From the IMG/VR virus record IMGVR_UViG_3300042564_000639, positions 1-33,722 of that record: DNA of 33,722 nucleotides; one strand, given 5' to 3'. Both the position numbers and the translations under genes were made by a program. Shown piece after piece: positions 6,925 through 12,847 of the stretch. Origin of the DNA: a virus. The notes beneath the pieces are model-generated. The model saw nothing but the letters and a program-made list of their open reading frames with translations. It searched no databases and had not been told where the DNA came from. The number at the start of each line of letters is the position of its first letter. The first letter of the stretch is position 1.

Positions 6925-7142
6925 GCTTTGTTCCTGTTCTCTTGAATGTTTTGAAGCTTGCCTACGAGTGTGTAGAAGTCTTGACGGCTCATCTTGGTTG
7001 TGTCAAAAGGTTTATCAAGTAAGGCTGACATAAACTCAACCTGATGCGCTGGATGCGTGATGCCTATGTATTCCAGCATCTTTCTAATCTTGTGCTTTTC
7101 ATCTAGTGATGCGCGTTCCATCCCAAAAGGTACATAGCCCAT
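6921..7142 (-). CDS. hypothetical protein (73 aa)
   Basis: No family recognised. Charged, helical sequence (SLDEKHKIRKMLEYIG, then SRQDFYTLVGKLQNI). A good Shine-Dalgarno AGGTGG precedes the ATG, which shares its A with the previous stop (TAATG). It lies directly upstream of the annealing protein with an ATGA overlap, so a recombination accessory role is possible. Confidence 0.72.
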   Translation of the reverse strand: MGYVPFGMERASLDEKHKIRKMLEYIGITHPAHQVEFMSALLDKPFDTTKMSRQDFYTLVGKLQNIQENRNKA

Positions 7143-7264
7143 TAGTTACCACCTAAAGCAAACCAAGTGCCAACAAATAAAACGTAACCAATACCGACAA
7201 CGGCGATTGCTTGCAAGAGTGTGCCAATCATCTTGGCGCGTGGTGTCCAGTTCCAGTCACGCAT
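7142..7264 (-). CDS. small membrane protein (40 aa)
   Basis: The frame is open from 7375, but its first 37 codons overlap a better-supported gene in another frame. The ATG at 7264 has a GGAG Shine-Dalgarno 7 bases upstream and overlaps the preceding stop by 8 bases, giving a 40-aa protein. It has a charged start (MRDWNWTPRAK) and one membrane helix (IGTLLQAIAVVGIGYVLFVG). Function unknown. Confidence 0.65.
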   Translation of the reverse strand: MRDWNWTPRAKMIGTLLQAIAVVGIGYVLFVGTWFALGGN

Positions 7265-7406
7265 TGTGCAACTCCACCAATCTGTCATTGGCAAGCAAGT
7301 ATTCTGCTTTATCAACTGCAATCGGTAGCCACCTAAAAGAGCGTGGATACATAATGTAAGCGCGTTTAATGCCATAACTTGTAACAGTAAATTTAATAGT
7401 AGACAT
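7257..7406 (-). CDS. small hypothetical protein (49 aa)
   Basis: A short gene whose ATG at 7406 shares a base with the stop of the preceding 52-aa gene (TAATG); it ends inside the next gene. The product is basic and aromatic (MSTIKFTVTSYGIKRAYIMY, then PRSFRWLPIAVDKAEYLLAN). It has the look of a small β-hairpin plus helix protein. The N-terminal ITFKF/IKFTV motif resembles the gene before it, so the two may be related duplicates. Function unknown. Confidence 0.68.
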   Translation of the reverse strand: MSTIKFTVTSYGIKRAYIMYPRSFRWLPIAVDKAEYLLANDRLVELHNA

Positions 7407-7564
7407 TATGCGTTCACCTCTACTACCCAACCAAGACCGTCTACTTCGTAGATGTTTAGATCGGATTCAGCAGTCTTAAAGATTTGCACTCTGCGTGAGT
7501 AAAAATCCCGCGCTTGCTTTTCTGTGTAGAACTTAAATGTAATTAGTTCTTTTTGCTTTGTCAT
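7406..7564 (-). CDS. small hypothetical protein (52 aa), first gene after a regulatory gap
   Basis: The ATG at 7564 follows AAAGGA with 8 bases spacing. The 52-aa product is polar and mixed β/α (KELITFKFYTEKQARDFYSR, then VDGLGWVVEV), with no cysteines. It is the first gene downstream of the 127-bp gap that carries inverted repeats and an A-rich element, so it likely leads an early operon running down through the annealing protein, RusA, WhiB and SSB genes. Confidence 0.7.
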   Translation of the reverse strand: MTKQKELITFKFYTEKQARDFYSRRVQIFKTAESDLNIYEVDGLGWVVEVNA

Positions 7565-7691
7565 GTCTTTGTTCCTTTGCTTCTCTCAGAACCTGTGTGG
7601 TTCTTCCTTATGTGTATAACAATACACGAATCAAGCTAGTTGTCTAGCCCATTTTGCAAGTTTTTTTAATTATTTTTTTCCTACATTTGTT
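7565..7691 (-). promoter_or_regulatory. regulatory gap with three inverted repeats and an A-rich element
   Basis: On the minus strand, an A/T-only block (7662-7680) is followed by GCTAG-ACAA-CTAGC (7648-7635), GTGTAT-TGTT-ATACAC (7627-7612) and AGAACC-ACACA-GGTTCT (7604-7588), all perfect arms, then the ribosome binding site of the 52-aa gene. TAGACA and TATTGT, 16 bases apart, could be -35 and -10 boxes (TATTGT fits TANNNT). The A-rich block would sit where an UP element does. The third repeat would be a hairpin in the 5' leader. The promoter call is inference; the repeats are direct observation. Confidence 0.55.
7641..7654 (-). repeat. 14-bp motif AAATGGGCTAGACA, copy 1
   Basis: This motif is identical to 21701-21714, and in both places it lies just upstream of a gene start on the minus strand. 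It includes the TAGACA box proposed as -35 and one arm of the inverted repeat at 7635-7648. Confidence 0.6.
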
Positions 7692-8030
7692 CTAATTTGT
7701 GTAGGCAAAAACCCTTAAGAATCGGCGTTTCTCTAGTTTGTCCTTTGGAACCTTGCCAGACTTAGATAACTTCTGGCGTTCGATTGGATCCAATCCACCC
7801 CACATGCCCCACTTTTCGTCTAAGCCAATCTCTAGGCAGAAGCCCACAACTGGGCATTCCTCGCAAAGTCTTTTGGCTATCGCAAATAGATGCGGTTCGT
7901 CATTCTCAGGAAAGCAAGTGTCAGGGTGGGCATCTCTACAAGCAGCGGAATACATCCACGAATCTGGCGCAGTGCAGATCAAGCACATTCCTGAATCTAG
8001 CCACGCTTCATGGTCGCAATCTTTGAGCAT
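7692..8030 (-). CDS. whiB: WhiB-like transcriptional regulator (canonical)
   Basis: The 112-aa protein has C31, C56, C59 and C65 as cluster ligands and the diagnostic turn GMWGG (75-79), followed by a basic tail (KDKLEKRRFLR) for DNA contact. Upstream of the WhiB domain is an extra Cys group (C5, C16, C19), possibly a zinc knuckle. WhiB proteins occur only in Actinobacteria and their phages, so this is the strongest host clue. It sits directly before the regulatory gap at 7565-7691. The Shine-Dalgarno is weak, so the exact start is less certain than the domain. Confidence 0.94.
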   Translation of the reverse strand: MLKDCDHEAWLDSGMCLICTAPDSWMYSAACRDAHPDTCFPENDEPHLFAIAKRLCEECPVVGFCLEIGLDEKWGMWGGLDPIERQKLSKSGKVPKDKLEKRRFLRVFAYTN

Positions 8031-8037
8031 CCATCCA

Positions 8038-8379
8038 TTATGGTCGCTTGAGTCCTAGTTCCACCAATTTGGCTCGCACATCATCTGGCATTCCTTGTGA
8101 CCTAGGACTTGAGCCAATAGCTCGCACATTGTCTATTTCGTGTTGGCGTGATCTGTGAGCAGTCCACATTGCGTTGAGGTGAGCCGGCATTAAAGTTTCT
8201 GTTGCTGATTTGTAATGCTTGCCAACTGCATCACGCGCAAACTCAAAGTCCATAGCTTCGCTTAGTGCTAATGACCAGCCTTCGACTTTTGCCCTAAACG
8301 CTGATTCGTCAGCTGCACCAAGTCGGGCATCTATCGCCATTGCGACTGCTAACACTTTGCCTACATCTGCTTTGTTCAC
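8038..8379 (-). CDS. putative replication accessory / helicase-loader-like protein
   Basis: The 113-aa helical protein has the pattern FEFARDAVGKHYKSATETLMPAHLN, which is typical of small actinophage proteins encoded right after the replication initiator. These are thought to act as helicase loader or initiation accessory. It is joined to the initiator by an ATGA overlap. The remaining sequence is helical and polar with no ATPase motif. The loader role is a contextual inference. Confidence 0.6.
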   Translation of the reverse strand: MNKADVGKVLAVAMAIDARLGAADESAFRAKVEGWSLALSEAMDFEFARDAVGKHYKSATETLMPAHLNAMWTAHRSRQHEIDNVRAIGSSPRSQGMPDDVRAKLVELGLKRP

Positions 8380-9152
8380 TGTTCTAGTTCCTTTGTGTCG
8401 TTCTCTAGGTTCTTTAGCCAGTCCATTGTCTTGGTGAACTTGCTTTGCTTGTTACCTCGCTGTGCTGCAAGTCGTAACTGGTCGTATTGCTTGCGCAACT
8501 TACCGGGACTCATAATGTTGCCACGCCAAAAGTCATCTGCTTGACACCACTCAATAGCTTTAGTGATCTGTTCCCAACTGCGTTCGTCAATCCTGTTAAG
8601 TCGTTCCATGTCACTTAGCCACTTTTGATTAACAGTTGGTCTGCGTGAACCATTGGCTTGAATTAGGTCAGCCAGCAAATTGCAAGCCCTATGATTCTCA
8701 GCACCGTAGGTGCGAGTATTAAGTTCATTGGTTCTTAGTTCTATATGGTTATTAGTTAGTTCACCACTGGTGGGTATAGGGGTATCCCCACTGGTGGGTA
8801 TAGGTCTATCCACTGATGAGTATAGGTATCTGCAATTAACAAGGCTAGATGTGTGCAAGTGATACAAGTTAGAAGTCCAATCACCGTCTTTATTTTTACG
8901 GTTGATCTGGCACAGTGCGCCCATGTCAATTAGTTCTTTCTTAGCTCTGTCCATTGTGTTTGTAGACGTGCCTAATTGCTCTGCCAATTTCTTACGCGAC
9001 CAAAAACTAACACCGCGTTTGTTATCCCCGTTCTTGCGCAGCACTAGGTATAACTTGATGGCCGTAGCTGAAACATCCGACTCAAACACCCAGTTAGGTA
9101 TCTGTTGGAATGGTAAAGGATCAACGTGAATTTCTGCTTTGTCGTTTTCCAT
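8376..9152 (-). CDS. replication initiator, lambda-O-like (winged-helix)
   Basis: The 258-aa protein has an N-terminal winged helix-turn-helix (about residues 18-90, with SRKKLAEQLGTSTNTMDRAK as recognition region). A low-complexity middle (109-130) encodes the PIPTSG repeats. The C-terminal domain has WLSDMERLNRIDERSWEQI and DDFWRGNIMSPGKLRKQYDQL, typical of phage replisome organisers that recruit the host helicase. The DNA of the middle part holds three direct repeats (8764-8826), the same architecture as lambda O with ori inside the gene. No polymerase or helicase gene is present, so the host replisome must be recruited. Confidence 0.85.
   Translation of the reverse strand: MENDKAEIHVDPLPFQQIPNWVFESDVSATAIKLYLVLRKNGDNKRGVSFWSRKKLAEQLGTSTNTMDRAKKELIDMGALCQINRKNKDGDWTSNLYHLHTSSLVNCRYLYSSVDRPIPTSGDTPIPTSGELTNNHIELRTNELNTRTYGAENHRACNLLADLIQANGSRRPTVNQKWLSDMERLNRIDERSWEQITKAIEWCQADDFWRGNIMSPGKLRKQYDQLRLAAQRGNKQSKFTKTMDWLKNLENDTKELEQ
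8764..8826. repeat. three 17-bp iterons, candidate origin of replication
   Basis: Copies on the plus strand: 8764-8780 and 8788-8804 are CCACTGGTGGGTATAGG, and 8810-8826 is CCACTGATGAGTATAGG (two changes). Spacing is 24 and 22 bases, about two helical turns. Each holds the dyad CCAC-N2-GTGG, the third imperfectly. An A/T-rich stretch lies next to them (about 8715-8762). They fall inside the initiator gene between its two domains, as iterons do in lambda O. Confidence 0.7.
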
Positions 9153-9457
9153 TACAGATTTTCTTGGAACTCGACTTTAGACCATTTCAAGCGCAAGGCT
9201 TCTGCTACTGCTTGACGTTCTATCTCTGGCAAGTTAGCGATCTCGTCAAGGCTAACTTCTACCATCTCAGAGCCACACAAGAACTCTAGAACTGCAACTA
9301 TTACTAGCTGATGTTCGTCAAACTCTGGCTCATCTATGTTGTCAATAACTTCCCAGACCTTAGCCCAATCAACCGGGGTAACTGCATCGTGATTTGCAAA
9401 TAGTTTGTGGTCTGCCATCCAAGTTGTTTGGACTAACTGCTCGCTTGGTGTTCTCAT
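9152..9457 (-). CDS. hypothetical acidic protein (101 aa)
   Basis: The frame is open from 9532, but the ATG at 9457 (MRTPSEQLVQ) forms an ATGA overlap with the upstream small gene and has GGAG 7 bases before it, so the shorter form is used. The product is strongly acidic in the middle (EVIDNIDEPEFDEHQL). It is helical and has no recognised motif. It is linked to the initiator by TAATG. An accessory role in replication control is possible. Confidence 0.72.
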   Translation of the reverse strand: MRTPSEQLVQTTWMADHKLFANHDAVTPVDWAKVWEVIDNIDEPEFDEHQLVIVAVLEFLCGSEMVEVSLDEIANLPEIERQAVAEALRLKWSKVEFQENL

Positions 9458-9612
9458 TGTTTTGCTCCTGTCATTAGTTCTATTGCTGACCTGATTACTT
9501 GACTTACGTTTGCGTTGTGTTGGTGCGCCCATTGTCTAACTGCAAGCATTTGCTCATTGTTAAGCCGCAATGCAATTAGATTCTCTTTTGTTTCTTTCTG
9601 TTCGTCAGCCAT
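9454..9612 (-). CDS. ribbon-helix-helix-like small regulator (52 aa)
   Basis: The ATG at 9612 is preceded by AGGAAGGG, 6 bases away. The 52-aa product starts polar (MADEQKETKE) and continues NLIALRLNNEQMLAVRQWAH, then NANVSQVIRSAIELM. This is the β-strand/helix/turn/helix pattern of CopG/Arc-type repressors. It overlaps the methyltransferase end by 8 bases and the next gene by 4. A DNA-binding regulator of this operon is likely. Its operator could be one of the inverted repeats listed elsewhere (inference). Confidence 0.72.
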   Translation of the reverse strand: MADEQKETKENLIALRLNNEQMLAVRQWAHQHNANVSQVIRSAIELMTGAKQ

Positions 9613-10246
9613 TGCTAACCCTTCCTAGTTGTTGTCCTATTGACTCAATTACGTTTACTGTTACAGCGTTTCCCATTTGTCGGTATCGCTGTGAGTCTGA
9701 TTGTGTTTCAGTCCAGCCATCTGGGAAACCTTGTAAGCGTTCACACTCCATAGGAGTTAGGCGGCGTACTTGTAATGGTTCAGCTATAAAAGTTTGCGCG
9801 TGATGTGACTGGACACTTGGTTGTAATGCTTGCAATGCTCTCGCCTGTTCTATTTCTGTTGCACTGAAATTGTTTGCTGTTGCATCTTCACGAATTGAGT
9901 AAGCAATAGCAGGAACATTGCCACCGCCAGTTCCCCAGCGTTGAATAACAGTCTGCATAATTTCATCGTCTGTCACGCGAACATCATTTACTCTCGTTCC
10001 GTCAATAATTAAAACAGATGGCATAGATGTTAAACCCCCACAAGATCGTAAAGTTTGAAAATTTTTATTATTTATTGCTGCGTTATATACATCAACAGAT
10101 AAAACCAAAACCGTTGCCCTACTTTCGCCACCGTTATCAAATGCGTTCAAAGTCGTGCAAACCCCCCCCTGCTTCCAAGTTTCATCATCGTCTTCGTTCT
10201 GCGCTCTACGAGCTTTAACAAACCACAATTTTGTTATCTCCGACAT
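9605..10246 (-). CDS. C5 cytosine methyltransferase, C-terminal part (motifs IX-X)
   Basis: The 213-aa frame carries the end of the target-recognition region (TWKQGGVCTTLNAFDNGGES, then AYSIREDATANNFSATEIEQ and LQPSVQSHHAQTFIAEP). It also has motif IX (RRLTPMECERLQGFPDGW, 161-178) and motif X (YRQMGNAVTVNVIESIG, 188-204). It lacks the catalytic motifs, which are in the gene at 10304-11032. The ATG at 10246 has only a weak, distant ribosome site (AAGGGA 12 bases away), so independent translation is uncertain. It is in the same frame as the N-terminal part, but stop codons separate them. A two-subunit enzyme like M.AquI is one reading; a disrupted gene is the other. Confidence 0.85.
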   Translation of the reverse strand: MSEITKLWFVKARRAQNEDDDETWKQGGVCTTLNAFDNGGESRATVLVLSVDVYNAAINNKNFQTLRSCGGLTSMPSVLIIDGTRVNDVRVTDDEIMQTVIQRWGTGGGNVPAIAYSIREDATANNFSATEIEQARALQALQPSVQSHHAQTFIAEPLQVRRLTPMECERLQGFPDGWTETQSDSQRYRQMGNAVTVNVIESIGQQLGRVSNG

Positions 10247-10303
10247 ACTGATTGCTTATCCCTTTTGAATCACTAGCGCATAAAGTTCCGACAAGTTCCG
10301 AAC
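10247..10303 (-). pseudogene. out-of-frame methyltransferase segment between the two halves
   Basis: Read in the frame reached by adding one G to the nine-G tract, the bases from about 10331 to 10221 encode RLTASPVLGSELVGTLCASD followed by KGISNQYVGDNKIVV. This is clearly conserved methyltransferase target-recognition sequence. That frame then meets TAA near 10220. Removing one T from the GTTTG at about 10223-10227 would join it to VKARRAQNEDDDETW of the C-terminal part. So two opposite single-base shifts, about 110 bases apart, separate an otherwise full-length enzyme. Confidence 0.7.
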
Positions 10304-11032
10304 CTAAGACTGGACTAGCAGTGAGTCGCTGCCCCCCCCCAATGCACCGCCAGAAACGGTTAGGGTTGATACTCTTCCTTCTCGGTATCCTGCAAAGCTA
10401 GATTCGCCGTAGACTCCAACGCTGTTTGCAGAGGTGCTGGAAGTTGTTTGCCCCTCTTGTTGGCTCGCCTTAAAATTCCTTGTGCTGCTTTCGCACTTAG
10501 AAAGTATTTCTCTAAAGGGTTTTGTTCCAACACTTGCGATAACAAAGACTCTTCTACGGCGTTGGGGGACTCCGAAGAATTGCGAATCAAGCAAACGCCA
10601 TTCGATGTTGCTATACCCTGAGTCGGCCAATGCAGTGAGGACTGCTCCGAAGTCGCGACCTTGATTGCTTGAAAGAAGTCCAGGCACATTCTCCAAGAGG
10701 ATAGTTTCTGCTTTGGTATGCGTTGCGAAACGCAAAGCATCGTAGAAAAGTCCACTTCGTTTGCCAGATAAGCCAGCTCGCTTTCCTGCAACAGAGAGGT
10801 CTTGGCAGGGGAATCCTCCGCAAACAAGGTCAATGTTTCCTGTAAGTCCAATTTCATCAGCCCAATCTATTGCCGTCGTTACGTCATCATGTTTTGGTAC
10901 GTTAGGGAACTGCAACTCAAGCACAGACCTAGCGTGTTTATCTATTTCAACTTGACCAACGCAAGTATGACCTGAGCGTTCTAGCCCTAGATCGAATCCA
11001 CCTACGCCAGCGAATAAGGATACAAACTTCAT
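10304..11032 (-). CDS. C5 cytosine methyltransferase, N-terminal part (motifs I-VIII)
   Basis: The 242-aa frame has the AdoMet site FAGVGG (7-12), motif IV GGFPCQDLS with catalytic Cys76, motif VI ENV (114-116) and motif VIII QRRRR (157-161). It ends soon after a nine-G tract (SGGALGGGS then SDSLLVQS-like tail, stop at 10304). Motifs IX and X are in the next frame at 9605-10246. No restriction enzyme is nearby, so it would be a solitary, protective methyltransferase. It follows a terminator-like hairpin (11081-11112) and a TATAAC box, so it may start its own transcript. Confidence 0.9.
   Translation of the reverse strand: MKFVSLFAGVGGFDLGLERSGHTCVGQVEIDKHARSVLELQFPNVPKHDDVTTAIDWADEIGLTGNIDLVCGGFPCQDLSVAGKRAGLSGKRSGLFYDALRFATHTKAETILLENVPGLLSSNQGRDFGAVLTALADSGYSNIEWRLLDSQFFGVPQRRRRVFVIASVGTKPFREILSKCESSTRNFKASQQEGQTTSSTSANSVGVYGESSFAGYREGRVSTLTVSGGALGGGSDSLLVQS
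10332..10340 (-). repeat. nine-G homopolymer tract in the methyltransferase
   Basis: Nine C on the plus strand (nine G in the gene). With ten G the frame continues into conserved methyltransferase sequence; with nine it stops at 10304. A second tract of eight G lies in the C-terminal part (10162-10169). Tracts of this length are typical slippage sites. Confidence 0.8.
10360..10857 (-). other. 165-codon open frame embedded in the methyltransferase gene (+1 frame)
   Basis: A second frame on the same strand is open for 165 codons across motifs IV-VIII of the methyltransferase. It reads MKLDLQETLTLFAEDSPAKT at the start and KYFLSAKAAQGILRRANKRG near the end. The EDSPAKTS part is simply the +1 reading of the conserved GGFPCQDLS, so its protein-like look can be a by-product. 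However, I recall similar +1 translations (KYFLS.KA..GILRRA..RGK) recurring in phage protein lists, which would fit real dual coding. No strong ribosome site is visible. Treated as uncertain. Confidence 0.3.
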
Positions 11033-11070
11033 AGGCTGAGGTTATACAGTCTGTCTAACAAACGCAAATA
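11033..11070 (-). promoter_or_regulatory. possible promoter before the methyltransferase
   Basis: The minus strand reads TTAGACAGACTGTATAACC (11060-11042), then 9 bases to the ATG at 11032. TATAAC is a fair -10 box. A TTTGCG lies 16 bases upstream of it as a weak -35. ACAG-A-CTGT forms a small dyad just before the -10. The TAGACA-N5-TATAAC spacing is the same as in the gap before 21670. Confidence 0.4.
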
Positions 11071-11080
11071 GGCAAAGTAA

Positions 11081-11112
11081 ATGCCACCCGACAAAGCATA
11101 AGCAGGTGGCAT
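11081..11112 (-). terminator. hairpin terminator after the 73-aa gene
   Basis: Perfect 8-bp arms ATGCCACC and GGTGGCAT flank a 16-base loop. On the minus strand the stem is followed by TTTACTTTG. It lies 18 bases after the stop of the gene at 11131-11352 and before the methyltransferase promoter candidate. The T tract is short, so termination may be partial. Confidence 0.55.
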
Positions 11113-11130
11113 CTACGGTCTAGGGATCGC

Positions 11131-11352
11131 CTAGAGCTGCGCAAGTTTCCCTAACCTAGCACGAAGATGCGCCAAATACACAATCGCATCATCCAGTTCT
11201 TCAAGGGTTTCTAAAACAATCTGCTCGCCTGATTTGGTTTCAATGCTTTGCTCAGTACCCCGGCTGTATTGCTCGTCACCTGTACCCATAATCCGTGAGC
11301 GCAAAGACTCAACGCACCGCGTAACTTGGTCAGCTAGTTCTTCACTTGTCAT
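11131..11352 (-). CDS. hypothetical protein (73 aa), DEQYS family
   Basis: A helical protein with the pattern RIMGTGDEQYSRGTEQSIET followed by LEELDDAIVYLAHLRARL. This arrangement recurs in short actinobacterial and phage proteins of unknown function; the acidic EELDDAIVYL helix recalls small MazG-like bundles, but no full catalytic set is present. It overlaps the zinc-ribbon gene upstream by 11 bases and is followed by a hairpin. Confidence 0.72.
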   Translation of the reverse strand: MTSEELADQVTRCVESLRSRIMGTGDEQYSRGTEQSIETKSGEQIVLETLEELDDAIVYLAHLRARLGKLAQL

Positions 11353-11446
11353 GGACTAACCGCACTTCACTGCACAAGCGACACGTTTCATAATCGCCCT
11401 CTGTTGATTTAACGTATAGCCAATCGTGGCTACAAGATTTTGGCAT
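11342..11446 (-). CDS. tiny zinc-ribbon protein (34 aa)
   Basis: The ATG at 11446 follows AGGTGGG; a second ATG at 11449 is directly before it. The product reads MPKSCSHDWLYVKSTEG then DYETCRLCSEVRL. It has one zinc knuckle (CSH) and one CxxC, so it could bind a single zinc ion. It overlaps the metallophosphoesterase end by 17 bases and the next gene by 11. Short Cys/His proteins like this, with DW and a CxxC, are frequent in actinophages. Function unknown. Confidence 0.7.
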   Translation of the reverse strand: MPKSCSHDWLYVKSTEGDYETCRLCSEVRLVHDK

Positions 11447-12608
11447 CATCCCACCTACCGTTTCCTACTGTTAGTGTCAGCATTCCTGCTGGTGCAGCTT
11501 GCCCTGATGAGTTCTCAAACCAAGTTGAGCCACCGTCTAGTGCTGGTGCTTGCATCCAAGTCTTGCGCCCTGACTGTTCAATTCGCAAATGGTGATAGTG
11601 ACCAGTCAGTAGCAAGGTAGCTTCGCCAATGTCTTGCTGCCCGTGTGCCATGTTCTTCCACCAGTCCACTGCCTTGCCCCGGCACTGATGCCCGTGAGCT
11701 AGACCAACAACTGTGCCAGCCATGTCTAGAGTGACTGTAAGTGTGTCGTATTTAGGGAACACAAAACTAACGTGCTTGTAATCGGGATGATCTTCAAGCG
11801 CATCAGCTACGGCAGAAGCTGCATCGAGTGCAAACGAATCCGTGTAAGTAGTTGCCATTGAGTTTCCAACGCGCACCGCTTCATCGTGATTACCGGGAAC
11901 GCAAGGCACAATAAGGCGGTCAGCCAGTGGCGCAAATGTTTTCACCATGTGCAATAGCAAACGGCGATAGACACGAATCTGTGAGGTTAGGTCTAGGTCT
12001 GTGCGCCAGATGTGCTTGCCACCTTGTGAGTTCATGCCCTCGATACAGTCACCGAGTTGTGGAATGTAGATAGTCCCAATGTCACGCCCTGCCTTGCGTA
12101 GCTCTTTGAGTCTGGCAACGGCTAAATCGGTCTTGTGTAATACATTCTTGATGATTTCTTCAGAACCACCACCGTCAATCTTTCCAACTTGGGTGTCTGC
12201 AAGTACCACAACATAGGCTAAAGAGCCTGAGCGTGGCTCTGTGGGCTTCCTAGAGGTATTGCTTGGCTTCCACTTCCCTACTATTTCCAGTAGGTCATCT
12301 ATGGGAACGTGCAACGCGCCACTGGTAGGCACGAACGTAGCCCTAAATGACTCAAGCCATTCACCATCCCAACGCTGCCACTTGCTACGGCGCAGACCTG
12401 TGATGCGCCACTTGGCAGGGTCAAGCTCGAACTCAGCTAGTAGTTCAGCATGATCTGGTTCATCGCCTGCTGGTCTAGGTACAGAACGCAGAACGCCACC
12501 GCTTGAGTCGTACTCAATGCCGGGTTCAAAGCCCTTGGGTATTTCCTTAGCAACGCGCTTGCGCTGTTCGTCATCGCCTAGCTTTGAAAGATCATCTGCA
12601 AGACTCAT
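11430..12608 (-). CDS. calcineurin-like metallophosphoesterase
   Basis: The 392-aa protein has all metallophosphoesterase motifs in order: LADTQ (D138, Q140 in place of the usual His), QLGDCIE (G186, D187), PGNHDE (239-243), AHGHQ (305-308) and GHYHH (336-340). Residues 1-125 form an extra N-terminal region with Trp-rich GLRRSKWQRWDGEWLESFRA. The enzyme is probably a two-metal nuclease or phosphatase. In actinophages such genes are common in the replication half. It starts with an ATGA overlap with the HTH gene. Confidence 0.88.
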   Translation of the reverse strand: MSLADDLSKLGDDEQRKRVAKEIPKGFEPGIEYDSSGGVLRSVPRPAGDEPDHAELLAEFELDPAKWRITGLRRSKWQRWDGEWLESFRATFVPTSGALHVPIDDLLEIVGKWKPSNTSRKPTEPRSGSLAYVVVLADTQVGKIDGGGSEEIIKNVLHKTDLAVARLKELRKAGRDIGTIYIPQLGDCIEGMNSQGGKHIWRTDLDLTSQIRVYRRLLLHMVKTFAPLADRLIVPCVPGNHDEAVRVGNSMATTYTDSFALDAASAVADALEDHPDYKHVSFVFPKYDTLTVTLDMAGTVVGLAHGHQCRGKAVDWWKNMAHGQQDIGEATLLLTGHYHHLRIEQSGRKTWMQAPALDGGSTWFENSSGQAAPAGMLTLTVGNGRWDDAKIL

Positions 12609-12847
12609 TTACAAACACAACCTGTATCTTTAACGCCCCTAGCCCTGTGCCTGTTAATGGTTTGACGGCTTACCGGGTAGCCATTTTTAGTTAGGACTCT
12701 TGCAAGGCTTGTGGCTGAGTTCTCTAAATCGTCTATTGCTTTGCTTAGTGCTTGTGATTCTTTTGCTGGTAACTTTTTTAGGATGCGACTAATACCGCAT
12801 TCGTAACTGCTTTTGCCAACAGTTTCTAGATCGTCAAGTAAGGTCAC
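12605..12847 (-). CDS. helix-turn-helix DNA-binding protein (80 aa)
   Basis: A GTG at 12847 is chosen because AAAGGTGG lies 5 bases before it. The frame also opens at a GTG at 12856, but that codon sits inside the ribosome site. The product has a helix-turn-helix near the C-terminus (LTKNGYPVSRQTINRHRARG) and ends CVCK. The start codon lies inside a perfect palindrome (12842-12854), and a double TCTAGA site lies just upstream, so self-regulation is possible. The gene is coupled to the metallophosphoesterase by ATGA. Confidence 0.72.
   Translation of the reverse strand: MTLLDDLETVGKSSYECGISRILKKLPAKESQALSKAIDDLENSATSLARVLTKNGYPVSRQTINRHRARGVKDTGCVCK

Noticed and set aside
7738-8058. Plus-strand frame across the WhiB gene
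   Set aside because: Antisense shadow of a clear WhiB domain with all four Cys and GMWGG.
8764-8826. Short CRISPR-like array
   Set aside because: The three repeats are 17 bp with 5-7 bp spacers, inside an initiator gene and without cas genes; they fit iterons.
10162-10169. Eight-G tract as the second frameshift site of the methyltransferase
   Set aside because: The shifted frame meets a stop near 10220 before reaching this tract, and the sequence on both sides of it is already in one frame.
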